A DNA stretch of 64,000 nt from Bremia lactucae (GCF_004359215.1 NC_090623.1:1317627-1381626), one strand, 5' to 3'; positions 19,961 through 33,253 are shown, counted from the first letter of the stretch. Numbers and translations are program-made. The notes: generated by a model from the sequence alone, not told the origin.

Positions 19961-21962
19961 TTGAAGAGTATTCTCCCCAACTGATCAAGCGGTGGTTGCG
20001 CTACCACAGCGAGATCTTCTATGATTGACTCTCCAGTCGATCTAGGGCTTTGGCACTGCTTTTTATAGAAAGGCGATTCAAATTTTCTTGGAGATTACTT
20101 TTCAAGCAAGCATCCTTGTTTCGTACCTCTCAATTTATTCGAGTGGTCGAACTTCGACGCTGCCAGTGCTTGTGCACAGCCGTCGGTATCTAACTTCACA
20201 GTGTGATGGATTCTCACTCTGAGGTCTTGTGTAGTCGTGCAAACGACTGACCCACAAGCTAGGCCATCGCACTCACTCGTAGGAAACCCACGCGCTTGTG
20301 GACACTTCAAGACGTCCATTTAGATGGACCCGCTGTTGAACGAGAGACATGCATTGTCACGGCTTGATGCTGCCAATTTATACATGGCTCAAACTTCTGA
20401 GCCATTGTATTCCAAGGATGAAATTAATGTCATTCAAATCGAGTACGGTGAAATCATCATCGTACTATTTACCTTTTAACGTGTATTGGATATCAACTAC
20501 AAGTTTGTTTACTGTTACAGTTACGCCTGTTGCTAGGCGCACTGGCATCCTCGTTAGAGGGATATCGCGCTCAAAAAATTAGAGTCTGCGATCTTCTAGC
20601 GATTGGCGTCACATAAACTTGTTCGACGCCCCACAATCGACTAGGGACTGAAGTGGCAATTTATTTGACACTTTTAATTTCAGGGTTATGAGGTTAACCT
20701 CATCCCTTGGAGCAGCTACACACAATTTTTGTGTGTGAGGAGCAACTTTCGTCAAAAGGGCCTGCAAATTTCTTGGACGTTGCCGGATCAGTAGCCAGGC
20801 CCCGCACCTACTGACACCGCCGTTTATTTGACGATTCGCCTAGCCGTTGCAATTTTGCAACAGCGTCGGATCCGCGTCCTTCGCTATTCCTAGCGGGAGG
20901 TCGGTCTTTTCGCTGAGTGTTTTTAGGAACTGGCCATGAGGCACTACACTCGTAGGCGTAGTGGCCAGGCTATTGATAATGATTACACTTTTAGAATCGT
21001 TTGTGACTTGAAGAGCAAGACTTCTCGCTCTCCATGTACGAGAAATCTGTAGATTCTGAACCTCTGTTTTCTCGTCGTCTCGGATATGCACGCGAGTGAA
21101 CGAAAGACTCTTTTCAGGCTAAAGTTCTCCTGTTCCGCTATCGAGATCGCTTGGTCGAGCGACTCAAATTTTAGCCAGAAGAGGTGGGTATTAACACGAC
21201 TGTCTCAAAGACCTTTAATAAACGCAGTTAACTGTGTTTGATAATCAACTCGGATGACTAACGATACAACTGACCAGGTATCGTGTGTGTTGGGCATATG
21301 CGTGCAGATTACGCTTGCCTTGCTTCAAATTCTGGAGCTCAAATTGAGCCTTAAATTCGGCACGTGGCGGCTCAAATGTTTCTCTGAGCTGGGCCTTAAA
21401 GACGTCATACGACCTTAAAGTAATGGGTCGTATTGTTTGAGCCCCAAGGCCCAAAATTTGGCACATCCGGCACATCATCACTGATATGAAGAGCATCTAT
21501 AGTATCGTCTAGTTCGACGAAATATCTCAAAAGGGAGTCGCCCTCGACTGCCTAATCTTAGAGAATTGATCTTTTTAGCTTTCGGGTAGACGCAGAATCG
21601 TCGGCCCATTAGCATCATGTAAAATGCTGCTGTCGCAACAGTTCCATCTATTGAGCACCCCGTTCTTTCAACGCATTTGTGTGTTGAGAGCCTTGCTGGT
21701 GAAGCAAGGGTACGCTTTCTTGATTTCCGTCGAGTTCGCTATGGTCGCATGCTGTTCATCTTTGCCCAAGAGTGAACAGCATAGCGCCAACGGCTGGCCC
21801 GCATACAACCGAACTCATTCGTTCGATCGCCCTCCTTTCGTGGACACTTAAATGAATTAACCTTTCACGCGTTGCGTTATAACCTTTTTGAGGGGCTTGG
21901 AAGCTTTCTCCTTCTTCATCCAACATGTCCACGTTGAATGGAACGTTCGTGGACAGTTGAAC
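19960..21962 (-). pseudogene. Element C protease and gag
   Basis: The minus-strand protease region spans about 20095-20680 and is poorly preserved. A degenerate knuckle area lies near 20940-21000. The gag core is at 21245-21496, with FEPPRAEFKAQFELxxLKQGKRNLHAYAQHTRYL, and the gag N-terminus is at 21620-21900. This order reading leftward from the PBS at 21963-21981 confirms the minus orientation. Homologous to the plus-strand copy at 59650-60660. Confidence 0.75.
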
Positions 21963-21981
21963 GGACCACGAAGTGCCACCA
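21963..21981 (-). promoter_or_regulatory. Primer-binding site of element C
   Basis: Minus strand TGGTGGCACTTCGTGG, two bases inside the LTR end. The spacing and first three bases match the sites of families A and B. Confidence 0.6.
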
Positions 21982-21983
21982 GC

Positions 21984-22453
21984 TGTACCGGGGCACCTTT
22001 CACTAGTACTTATTAGCCTTACACTGATAACAGTGTGGAGTGCCCCGAAACTTCACGTACACAAGAGTACTAAGAAAGTCTCTAAGTAGCTTAGGGTCTT
22101 GAGCTACCAAAGGAAATTGAAACGATTAGAATTAGAGAAAAGTAAAACTGTATTAATATATTTGGTATCCTGCGTAAGGCTCTATTATCTACGAGTGAAC
22201 TTTTCATATTAATATCTAACTAAGTATGGTGCCTCCTTGCGCACCGCTCAATCGTGTCTAGTGACGATTGGCGGGGTTGATTTAGACTAAATCAGCCAAT
22301 CAATAGAGCTAATTTCTCATTGCATAAATAGTACTAAATTAAATATTATTGCAAGTATTAGAGTCAAAATTAAAAAAATCTATAGTAATTCTGTACTTTA
22401 GTGTTTATTTCATCTTGTAGAATATAATAATTGTTTTTCCTCTTATAGGGACA
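21984..22453 (-). repeat. Family C 5' LTR
   Basis: About 470 bp. In element orientation it starts TGTCCCTATA at 22453 and ends CCGGTACA at 21984. It is related to 59166-59621 and, over half its length, to 13963-14201. Beyond it the protease of element A resumes, so C inserted into A. Confidence 0.75.
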
Positions 22454-23385
22454 TTGCGTTACAGTATGGTCTCGCTTGAACGACATGAGCAATGAATCGA
22501 TTGGAGGTCTAAGACCTTAGGCGCCGTGTGCAATTATTTAGCAAAGTTTTGGACAGTCATAAACACTCCTTTGCTAGGCAACAAACGCGCTATTTGCGCG
22601 AACTACTGACTGAATCTGTCAGTGTGTTAGACATTGGAATGTCTGTGTTAATAAACTCCAATGTTGGAAACATTAATTCCTAGCCCGACTAAGAAAAAGG
22701 TGGAAGGGCACGTACTCCGTCGAGTGACACTCGTTGTAATAACGACATATATACTGAATGCTGAAAGGATTGTTGGCCTAAGACCATGTCGCCAAGGGTG
22801 TAATATCCCTGAGATACGTATAGTGGCATGTCTAAGTCCACCGAGAAGGGTCGGCTGAGGTGTCACCATACTGAGTGTCAATAATAACACTATTGGCGGT
22901 TCGCCAGGGCATTCTGGATCAAATCCTTTTTAATGCTTGTGAAGTGACACGTACACGTTCGCTGGTAAAGGAAGTTGAGTTACCTTACTCTTTTTCGGAT
23001 GTTGAATTTGACACCAGATCTAGCATAAATCCCATACAAGCTGAAATATTTGGGGACGTGATGTTTCGGCCTTCTAAGAGGCGTATTGTCTCTACTCCGA
23101 GGCAGGGGGGATGCGATGCGTCTATACCCTCACAAAGTGATACGAGCGAGCAATTCGATACGCTTGTAGATGGTGTAATTGGTAGCATCGACGGAGAACT
23201 TAGTCTTGCGGCAATCTCTTCGTTACGTGCTCGTTTAGAGCTAGAAGAAATGTCTGTTGATGAGTTCGGTCTAGCCTGCTGTTCATTCGACCAAAAATTG
23301 AGTAAATTTAATCGTCACTTCTGGACGAAGCTGTCCTGGATGATACAGAAACAGTGTATAGTGCGCGGAGTGGGTTATTAATGCT
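22454..23385 (+). pseudogene. Element A protease tail and protease-RT spacer
   Basis: It resumes element A at the protease C-terminus (DWRSKTLGA-like codons near 22490), interrupted above by element C. The spacer includes FARQQTRYLRELL at about 22570-22610 and a Gly-rich segment at 22790-22915. A longer open stretch at 22875-23381 contains many acidic residues. Its Gly-rich segment occurs once here but twice in element A2. Confidence 0.65.
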
Positions 23386-24300
23386 TAAATATCATAGGGA
23401 TCCATTTCATTTCTTGATTAAAGAGTTCCAAGATGTTGTATGTACCAATCCACCATCTGTTTTACCCCCGGATAGAGGCGTTCATCATGAAATTGACTTG
23501 GTTCCGGGAACCAAATACTGTGTGACACGACAGTTGCCTTGACCAAGGGAACACTGTGACGTCCTTGACGATTTGTTCGGTGCTAAACACGAGGCTGGAA
23601 TGGTATAAGAGAGAAAATCTCACCATTCGACACCGGCATTTTGTGTCATAGAGCCAAATGGTAAATAGCGCATTGTACATGCTTATAATAAGCTCAATGC
23701 TGACACTATACCAGCACAAACCTTTATTTCTAGAAAGGATGTTCTTCAAAATAATATGGTAGGATGTACAATGTACAATGTACATTGCTTTTGACATAGT
23801 CGATGATTACTACCAACTGCTCATGCGAGCTAGCGATATCCCGCTTACAGCGGTCAGCACCCCAAGCGGTATGCTATGGGAGTGGTTGGTTCTGCCACAA
23901 GGGCTTTCTAATGCCCCAAGTAACATTTAATCGTCTAGTGACGCAACTGTTCCGCCCTCGTCGAGGTTATGCACATACTTATTTTAAAGACATTTTCGTC
24001 CGTAGTCGTGCGGAGCAGAGTCAGTCGGATGTGGAAAACCATTAAGACCATTTGCGAACAGTGCTCGAGTGCATGCGCACAAATAAATTGTATGCCAATG
24101 CATCAAAATACGTTTTTGGCGCAAAAAAAAATCCTTTCTTTGGGTGCTTCATTGGGAAACGAGACCTTAAAGCGGATCCCGCTAAGGTAAAAGCCATAGT
24201 AGATTGGCTGGTTCCTAAAAACCAGAAAGATTTACGTAAGTGGTTGGGTCTCGCCAATTATTTATACAAATATAGCGAAAAATTACACTGAAATAGCTCG
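23386..24300 (+). pseudogene. Element A reverse transcriptase
   Basis: RT N-terminus at 23470-23620 has VHHEIDLVPGTKYCVTRQ. The palm is at 23803-24045, where the catalytic box reads YFKD at 23980-23991 instead of YFDD, a change that removes a metal-binding Asp. Thumb at 24052-24291 has KADPAKVKAIVDWLVPKNQKDLRKWLGLANYLYKYS. Frameshifts separate the blocks. Confidence 0.82.
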
Positions 24301-24329
24301 GCCATTATATGATCTCCTTATAATGAATA

Positions 24330-24830
24330 CAGATTGGTGATGGACGAGCACAGAGCAGAATGTTTTCGAAGCAGTTACAAATTGTCTTATAAAGCCCCGT
24401 ATCTGGCATTGTCAAATCCAAATTGGCCTTTTAGTATCGTATATATTGACTTTGTGTCGTTTGTTACGCTTCGAATTTTGCCATTGGCAGTGCTCTATTA
24501 CAATCAGATGCTGATGGGCGTGAACGTGTAATTGCGTTCGAGCCTAGACAGCTTGAAGTGCGAAAAAGAACTACCCGATTCATGACAAAAAGTTACTTGC
24601 CATGGAGTATGCTCTCGTCAAATTCAGAGTCAATCTGCTAGGCTCTAACCCACATGTCATTACGCACTGCGACTAAGTCGCCTCATCTCTCACAGAGAAT
24701 GGCCCGATGGCTATTCTTTTTCGCCGAATACAACTTCAAGGTGAAGTATAAGCCTGGCAAGCAGCAAGCTTTGGCTGATGGGTTTTCACGCAGGCCGGAT
24801 TATGAGCTCTCTCATTTAACGACTATAATG
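24330..24830 (+). pseudogene. Element A RNase H
   Basis: Decayed RNase H. The FSIV-x-DAS-x-FAIGSAL region at 24430-24500 has lost its first Asp codons. The C-terminal part at 24660-24810 is clear (SPHLSQRMARWLFFFAEYNFKVKYKPGKQ). Confidence 0.75.
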
Positions 24831-26240
24831 TCGCCTATTTCTGAATTAATTCGTTCGGCTTACGCCAAGGTTGAACAGTGTGTACCTCTTCTACGAGCTC
24901 TGAAGAGCACTGAATCGGGTTTCAAATTGTCAGCACGTTTGCGTGCAAGATTACATCGATTTTCTATCGATAAGGACCTGTTGCTTCATTGCACGGACGC
25001 TGCGGCTCCTTCGCGCTTCGTTGCTCCTCATGATGCGAATTTGAAGTACCGAATCCTCGATTAGGCACGCGAAACTCTCCTTAATGACCATTTCGGTAGA
25101 GAAAAAGACCTAATGCTCTGTGAGCCAAATGTGTTAGTGGTCCAAACTTTATAAATGTGTCAGCACGTACATATGCACATGCGAAACTAGCCAACGGGTT
25201 AAATTCTTGGTGTATGCTGCTGCGCCACTGGCAAGTCTGCACATAACCATAAGGCATTGAAAGTCCATTAGTATAGATTTGTTTTCGGTCTACCGAAAGA
25301 TTCGGCCGGTAAAACCGGTAGAGTCGTTTTTGTTGATCGATTTAGCAAAATGGCTCACTTAGTGGCTGTGCCGGATATCATTGATTGTGAAGGTACAGCA
25401 AGGCTGTTCATCGATCGCGTGTATCGAAACACAATTTGCCAGTGGCAATTGTCTCTGATCGCGACCCCCGCTACACGGGTAAATTCTGGAATTTTCGAGT
25501 GCTTGGCATAAGATTGGACATGTCCACCCCGGATCATCCACAGACCGAGGTCAAACTGAAAGTGTCAATCACGTCATTGAAGACGTTTTACGCAGTGTGT
25601 GTGCTCAACACAAAAGAGCTGGAGCTCAATGCTCATAGACAGCGTTGTTTAACGTAAATTCTCGTGGTGGATTTGCGTTAAATAACGCTGTTCACGACTT
25701 TACAGGTTTCACTTGGTTCTATGTCAACGGTCTTACCCACCCACGCGTTCCGTTAACGATACCACTGCGTAGCTCATGTGGCTTGGTGGGAAGACTTAGC
25801 CGATAGACTTGCTGATATAAGCCCTGTAACCATTCGGAAACAAGTAAGCGAGTTTCTCGCGACGCGATTTAGTGTTTTAAGACATGCACGTGACACGATG
25901 GCTGATAGCCTAGACATACAAAAAAAAGCATATATTAAAGACAGAAGCTTTAATAATTCTTATGTGGTCGGAGATCGAATTTTATTTAACGCTAAAAACT
26001 ACCTACTAACTTGGTTTCCGCGTTCTTAAAGCCCAAATTGCGCGCTTTTATCGACCATTTACTGTCGTGGCCAAGAAGGGCCAAGCTTACACGCTAAACC
26101 TTCCCAGCAAGCTGCGTACACAACCAGGGCTCTACGTCGGCTTTCTCATGCCATATTGGGGCCCTACCCACGTGGACTTCAAGGCGCTTGCGCCGAGACG
26201 GCGGTCGTGCCGCAGATTGCTGCGACCTTACAGGGATGTT
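24830..26240 (+). pseudogene. Element A integrase, truncated before the chromodomain
   Basis: The zinc N-terminal domain is at 24835-25210. The core spans 25270-25560, with VSDRDPRYTGKFW at 25445-25485 and a damaged DHPQTEVKLK where DGQSER is expected. The post-core and GPY/F region (KKGQAYTLNLPSKLRTQPGLYVG) is at 25780-26170. At about 26240 the sequence switches to B-type RT, so the chromodomain and 3' LTR are missing. Confidence 0.8.
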
Positions 26241-28985
26241 CAGCTGGCCCTCTGAACGGGAAAAGTCAACTATCTCCTCCGCGTTGGAATTAAAGGTTGG
26301 CTACTATCAGGTACTCATGAGAGAGTCCGATGTAGCCGAAACAGCTGTAAGCACCCCAAGCGGTATACTTTGGGAACGGCTTGTGATGCCTCAAGGGTTT
26401 TAAACGCACCAGCGACATTTGAACGATGGTGTCTCACGTGATTTGTCAGCACCGTACCTACGCGCCCCGTTACTTTGACGATGTATTCGTGCATAGTTGG
26501 GCCGAGGATGGGTGACCGCAATAGAGTCGCACAAACGTAATTTAGACGCTATAATGCAGACTTTGAAGGACGCCCAATTGTACGTCAACTTGAAAAAGTG
26601 ATTCATTTTGGTGTCTTGAGATACCTGTGCTGAGCTGCATCGTAGGTACAGATGGTGTACGAGCAGACCCAGACAAGGTAAAATCAGTAAAGAAATGGCC
26701 AATCCCACGGCATTTTAAGGAAGACAGACAAGGGCTTAGTATGGTCAGCATAATTTTTGCTATACTTATGCAAGTAATTAGCGAGCCCTACGAATTGGCG
26801 CAAATCCTTCACAAGAGGATGCAGAATGGGTTTGGTCAATACAAAAAGGAGTTATTGTAAAAATTGCTAAACAAGTAGATGCGCTCACAACAGTGAAGCA
26901 ATCTCATGTAGAGGCACCAGTATTGACATTGCCAGACGCGGACAAGCCTTTTAGTGTCGTCTGCTATGCAAGAAATTTGCAATCGGCAGCGCGCTCATGC
27001 AGAAGGATGAAGACGGCGTTGACCGAGTAATCTCTTATCAGTCCCGACTTTAAAAACCGCGGAACGAAATTGTTCCGTGCATGACAAAGAGTAACTGTCA
27101 ATAAAGTATACTCTTGTCAAGTTTCGTGCGCACCTAGTGGGCATCACTGCGGACCGCTATAAACTCACCGCACCTTTCGCCTAGAATGGCAAGATGGCTC
27201 ACATTCTCCTCTAAATTTATTTTAATGCTGAATATAAGCCGGGTAAGTCGAATGTCTCGGCTGACGCTTTATCGCGTAGACCAGACTTTAAGGTAAGACA
27301 CCAGGAAAGTGTGTCTAGTGCTAAAGCACAATTTTAGCCATCAACGTTGGCAGCCATGAAGGCATACCACGTGACGAGCTTGTTAGCCTCTGAAATAAAA
27401 GAGAGCTACAGTCATCAGGAGGACCATTGTCGCCTGCTATTGGATCACTTTAGTGGACGAAAGGTAACCCTTCCACCGCACCTGAAAGCTAAGCTCAATC
27501 GCTTTAGCCACAGCGATGGCCTGTTATGGCATCAGCTGTCACCTTGTGATTCCCTTGAGAATCTATGTGCCTTATGACACAGATCTCAAGCTGATGATCC
27601 TTCACAGCTCCATGATGCGCCATCTAGTGAGCATCTGGGCCGAGAAAATACACTCTTACAAATGTCGGAGAAATTTTGGTGACGTCACCTATATAGATGG
27701 GTGGTGCCAACTATATTTGCTCCTGGGAACAGTGTCAGCGCAGAAAGCCTTCACCGTTCAGCAGTGCGCGATTGAAGCCGTTGCCGATTCCAAAGGGCTA
27801 TTGGAAGTCGGTCAGTCATGACTTTATGTTTGACATGCCACCAGACCACAAGGGTCGGACGGGGCTCGTCGTCTTTGTAGACAGACTCAGCAAATTAGTG
27901 CATTTAGCACCATGTAAAACATCGATCACAGGCAAGGAGGCAGCTCTCTTGTTCCTGGATCGTTTATACCGACTACACGGGATGCCTGAGTCTATAGCAT
28001 CGGACCGGAATCCACGTTATACGTCTGAATTTTAGCGACATGTGTTTGAGCTGCTCCACATGTCGACCGCAGATCTTTCCCAGACCGATGGCCAAACAGA
28101 ACGTGCCAACCAGGTCGTGGCGGATGTATTATGCACGATAACGACTCCCAATGAATGGAGCAAACCATTGAATTTTGTGTACCTCGCTATAAATAACAGT
28201 GTCCACGCCAGGATGGGTAAGGCGCCGATTTATTTTAATGGACTACGCTATCCTCGGACGCCAGTGTCACTTGTGCGCAGCCCAAGTCTTAGTGGGGAGA
28301 GCCCCTCATTTGCTCGGTGCGAAAGAGGGACATAGTTTCGTCAATATGGCAATGACCCATAGGGTATCATCTTAAGATAGAAACTTGCACTAGTAACCGT
28401 GATAGTTTAGCAGATGTCAACATAACTACCTCCTATGACCGACCTCTCGGCGGTGTCATAGGCGAATTTGATGCAAAAGCGTGAGCGAGGCTCAACGCTA
28501 TGTGGATGAGCGCTTAGCGATTAGCCATCACACGAGAAGTCTGTGACGCGATGGCAAGCGCACAGGATGAACAAAAGAACAAAAAGAATATGCTGACCGA
28601 AATGGTCGCAGGATTTATGAATGCTTAAGAGTGGGGGAGAAGTAATTTTAAGAACTGCTACCCTACCTAAAAATGCAATTTCTGTACTACCTGAAGGTAC
28701 TACGAAGTTATTGCCGCGTTGCATTGGACCCTTTACGGTGTGAGAGGAGGATAGAGACCCAAATTATACGCTCACCCTTAACCCATTTATGAAGACGCAC
28801 CCGGTACTTTTGGGGTGTTGATTTAGAAGAGATCGCATACCCCCATCAGTCTAAGGAGAGCGATGGTGACGCCGACTGTGGGTCGAGCGTTGATCGGGTG
28901 AGGGAGACGGTGAAGATTAAAAGCTTTCAGCCGAATGACTCCTCCCACCACGATAAGGACTCGGAGAACGAAGGACATCACGCAC
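26241..28985 (+). pseudogene. Element D: 5'-truncated B-type gypsy pol
   Basis: Plus strand. RT palm starts abruptly at about 26245 with SALELKVGYYQVLMRESDV; an intact YFDD is at 26471-26482. RNase H at 26920-27290 is broken. The zinc domain is at 27347-27600. Integrase core at 27697-28335 includes MPESIASDRNPRYTS and DGQTERANQVV, interrupted by a stop after TSEF. GPY/F follows at 28650-28830, and the acidic tail ends at about 28985, where E-type minus sequence begins. There are no LTRs. It is the plus-oriented counterpart of element B. Confidence 0.82.
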
Positions 28986-29740
28986 GTGATGCGGGAGTGC
29001 GTGCTCCATGTTGGAGTACGTACGGAAATATCACGCTCCTCGTGATGAGCTATCTTCCGCTAATCGCGGTTTCAAGAATCTCCGGACCCGAAATGAGAAC
29101 CTCCAGATTCAACATGAGAATCTGGTGCGTGACCACAAGAATCTTTTAGGAATTCTTGTAAAAGGGTGGTCAGATCCGTCCTCGAAAGAAACCGCGAACT
29201 GATGGTACGAGCGGAGCCAACCAACGTAGAACGTAGGATGTGTTCGCATCAAACGTGACAATTTTATTGTGTATGCATTCCTCTGCGATGCAGTACACAA
29301 AAAGGCCCAATGAATTTGGGTAGTAGCGTACTGCTACCCACACTAGTGACTACACGTTTAGGTAAGTTTACCGTAGAGACTAGTGCTAGGCCATTAATTT
29401 TAGATGAAAGAACCTTTTCTCTTTCATGTTTGTCTGCGTTCTGTTTCTGAAGGTCCACTGCGTTAGCAATGGAATGCTGTACGAAACGATTTACATATTC
29501 TCGAGCCAGCACAAATTCCTCTGCTGACTCATTTTTTCTTCCTTTTCATTGCGCTTTGTGCGCACTGCCATGAGATCTTTCTCATCTTTGATGTCGATTG
29601 CTTCGACATCGACGTCATTGACGTCGTTGGTAACTTCGACGCGTGATGTGCATGAGCCAGAAATGGCTTTGCTCGTGCGAGTCCACCATTCCTTAAACTA
29701 GAGGATCCCTCTAATTGGGTGGGTATGCGTGGATAACACA
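28986..29740 (-). pseudogene. E-type gypsy integrase C-terminal fragment
   Basis: The minus strand carries the post-core linker (GLARAKPFLAHAHHA near 29650-29700), an SVGSSTLLPKFIGPF GPY/F block at 29290-29345 and HPTFYVGWLRSYHQ at about 29200-29240, in shifted frames. It is joined to copia RNase H on the right and to element D on the left. It has no chromodomain. Confidence 0.75.
28990..29245 (+). pseudogene. aORF-E fragment opposite the E-type integrase
   Basis: The plus-strand frame 29008-29202 encodes MLEYVRKYHAPRDELSSA and HENLVRDHKNLLGIL, nearly the same as the C-terminal coiled coil of the 320-codon ORF at 10293. A shift after the coil moves the basic RPRKKPRTD tail into another frame. 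Only the C-terminal quarter is present. Confidence 0.55.
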
Positions 29741-31190
29741 CATATTTGACCCTTATGTCACTGTGTTTTGCTTTTGCAGGTGATGAATTTCCCTCCAAGT
29801 GCTTGATGGCAGCCTGATTGTCAACCATCAGTGGCGTTGGGGTCAAGATTACGAGGCCCAACTCCTGCAGCAATTCCAGGACTCCAAGTAGGTCACGAGC
29901 CGCGTCAGAAGCGGCGACAAATTCTGCTTCATTGTCAACAATGAAACGCCACCTTATTTCGTGCAAGCCCATGTAATAATCATTCCATTTAAAATCGTGA
30001 TTGCACCTGTCAACGACTAACGATCCGATTTGTCTGCTGCAAAATCAACGCCACTATACGATAACAGTCTCAAGGGACTTCCATCAGGATGATAGGTGGA
30101 CATGTGCATCTTGAGCGTTTGAGTTCCTCTTAGGTAACGTAGGATGCGTTTTGCTAAATTCCATATGCGAATTTGGCTGATGTGTTTGTCGTGTTGCTTT
30201 ATGAACAGAGAAAGCAATATCTGGCCGTGTACAACGTGCCACCCACAGTAGGCTGCTCACAAAAGACTAGAAACTCTTCAAAGTTGGCTAACCTTCACTC
30301 GCGTGCACCGGTAGAGATCTTCGTGTCCAATAGATAAGTCGTAGCAATCGTCATCAATTGGTGCGCGTATCCCTTTAATAAATTCCATGTTTGCACTTAC
30401 AATTATCTCTTTAATTGCTTCTTCTTGATCCAAAAAATATCCTCTATTTTTTATCATTACAATGCGCATACCAAAAAATTTGCTGACGCGTCCAAGCTGC
30501 TTGATTGACAGCGATGAAACGTTTTGAAAAAAATCTCAATTAGATCAGCTTGAGTCGATGTTATTAAAACATCATCGACGTAAACACCATCAAGTATTGT
30601 GTCTCCATCGATTACTTTGTGGTAAAGACATATCAGTAATGCATCGCGAAAACCCAGCTTCAGTTAGCTTGTCGTGAAGCAGTTGGCTCCACAAACACCC
30701 AGCCTGCTTTAAGCCATACAGAGTCTTCTTCAAATTTAGCACAAGCTCGTCGCCAGTTTGGCTTCAAATTGTCTTAGCTCTTTATCCGAGAAAACCATTC
30801 CGCCTGGTACACACAGGTATATGCCCAATTCGCTTGACTTGTCAGCTTGCGCCTAGGCATTTGACACATCGCCATGATGAGAAGGAACTTTTCAAATGAC
30901 TGCCAAAGCCAATATAACTTTGACTGTCGACAAATCCATGACTGCAGCGAATGTTAAAAAGAAATCAATTCCGATTATTTGCTCGTTTCCACAAGCAACA
31001 AGTCGGGCCTTAAACAGCTCAATGTTACCTTGTACGTTAGGCTTGGTCTTAAATACTCATCTACTATGCAGGGCATTTATGTCTTTGGGACATTTAATGA
31101 CTTCAAAAACGCCAAGTCGGTTTAACGCAGACAGTTCCTCGTCCATAGCTTAAACTATTCATCCAACTTTTGGCTTCTCATAGCCTCGCC
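29741..31190 (-). pseudogene. Copia RNase H and reverse transcriptase
   Basis: On the minus strand RT runs from about 31190 to 30100 with the copia YVDD catalytic box at 30571-30582, intact as a motif. The LAKRILRYLRGT segment lies at 30120-30170. RNase H is at 29745-29972 with EAEFVAASDAARD, DNQAAIKHL and HSDIRVKY. The 3' end and LTR are cut off by the E-type fragment at about 29740. Frameshifts and stops break the frame. Confidence 0.85.
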
Positions 31191-32340
31191 ATAAATTAAT
31201 GAACTACGTTCAGTGATGTGATTCACTTCCGTCGTGATGATCTCCTTCTGATGATCATCATCCAGCAAAACACTTGCTCTGGAGCGCGTTTCATACCGCG
31301 ATCTCTGCCAGGCCTTGATATTTTTTCACATGCTGAGTGACAATGACCGCTCTCTCTTGCTTCAAAAATACACCTTTCACCTCGCCACTCTTACCAACAA
31401 TCACTCCAACTCGTGCTTGCTGCTGAAGAGATTTCTTGCGTGGGTCCCTATAAACTGTGCATTTCGATCCAAAAAGTGCCATAATAGAGCTTATATCAGG
31501 AACATTTTTCGTCAGCCTTCTGTAGGAGATGCCCTATTTTGGTTGGAGCGGCTCGGACTCCGATTAAGTATGTATGCAACGTACCACGGCATCTCCACAG
31601 AATTACAAAGGTAGTCCGCAGGCAAATATCATACATGTGGCCATGTTCAAGATGGTCATGTGCATTCGCTCTGCCTTTCCGTTTGACGCTTGCTTTCTGG
31701 CTTCAGCCACTTGACGCGCGACCTCACTTTTCTTGCAAAATAAATCAACGTTCTGACATTCTTCGCCTCCATCAGTACGCAGAAATTGAAACATACAATC
31801 AAATTTGTCTCGAAGAACACCAAAAACGCTCGATTTTCTTGGCTGCAGCGTCTTTGGTCTTGGCTAAAAAACACGCGGCAATAATTTGACTTGTGATCAA
31901 CAAAGTTAGTTAGGTACCTATTACCTAGACGATCCTTCGGCGTCATGGACCCTTCAAATCGCTGCATCACCCCTCCAATTATTTCAATCGGAGAATTCTT
32001 GCCAGTATCTTTCTTCGACTGATCGTTTTTTGTTTGTTTTCCTGGCGCACAAGTCAAACAATTCACGCGCACCTTGTCGCTCAGCTGTATTCCCGATTTT
32101 GGGTCTTTTGCGATACGTTCGTGGTGTCATAAGACAAATGTGCCATACGTCGACGAAAATTCATCGAAGTGTCAACTTGCACATCCATATCAACTTTGGC
32201 ATTCGCATCATCACTTATAATCAACATGATAGAATCGCGCGGCGCCATGACTGAACGGCCTGGCTCAGCTTTTGCCATCTGCACGTGATTATTCTTGTGA
32301 ACATTGTAAGCCACGATACCAGTCTTGGCCTGCACCAAAG
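31191..32340 (-). pseudogene. Copia integrase and GAG-pre-integrase
   Basis: The pre-integrase HHCC-like region (MAHLSYDTTN) is at 32081-32200 and a CAPGKQ motif at about 32030-32045. The integrase core begins at 31900-32000 and continues in another frame with FLRTDGGEECQN and AERMHMTILNMATCM at 31603-31794. The C-terminal part (SKCTVYRDPRKKSLQQQARVGVIVG) is at 31291-31482. PQQNG-type residues before AER are changed. It is not translatable as one frame. Confidence 0.83.
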
Positions 32341-32459
32341 ACCGAACACCATTTACGTACGTAAGGCTAAAGCCCTATTCCTCCAGCTTTCCATGCGACA
32401 TTATGTTCCTTGTAATTAGTGGTGCGAGATGGACATCAGTCAGTCGAATTATACTGGAC

Positions 32460-33253
32460 TTACCAGCAACCTGCGCTCGAAGTAAGACTAACCGACTTAA
32501 GTGACACGAAGCGTTTGACCATTGGTACCATGCATTCACTTTCACAATCACTTGATTCTTTCAGCATACGCTCGTCACTCACAAGATGACGACTGCGGCC
32601 ACTGTCCAATATCCAATGATTTTGAGCGTTGGTCAAATCATCGACTACAGCAAGAGTCATGTTAACTCCACGTCCACGTCCATCTCCGTTATCTTTATTC
32701 TTGTTCTTCTTTCCACGACAATTTGTCGCAATGTGACCAACCTTGCTGCAATTGTAACAGGTCCTATTGTCTGTTTTGGACCTTTATCCTGCTACATGCA
32801 GTACGACATCCTTTACAGTAGTCTTCGTGTCTCGTACGTCAGTTTTAATTGGTTAGAAAAAATGTGCCAGCTTTTCCGTGTGTCTTAAATATTCCATACG
32901 ATGATTATCGTACTTAGCCATTAGTACGTGACACAAATCCGTAGAAGCGTACTGCACAATGTTTTCAAGTACTAGCGCTTCTGCACCGCCAATCGCGTAG
33001 CTCACTGCGGCGAGGTACAAAAGTGTTTAGGCTAAGACCTCTTCGGGTCTTTCCTTGCAGCTAAAAGCTTGTTGGCTTGAGCTTCGGTAATTGTCGTCCG
33101 AAAAGTTTGATGCAAGCACTCCATCACATACTGCAGAGTAGGTTGCTGTTGCCACCAAGTCTCAAGCTGCTTATGGTAGTATCGCTCCGCAGTACCTTGA
33201 CTTCTCCAGACCAAATGCCATCTGGGCCAGCACAAGCTGCCTAAGAAGCGATG
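32460..33253 (-). pseudogene. Copia protease, zinc knuckle and gag
   Basis: An exact counterpart of 707-1500: protease with WILDSGRSRHLVS at 32600-32650, CCHC knuckle at 32718-32759, and gag at 32850-33250. No difference from the first copy was seen. Confidence 0.82.
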
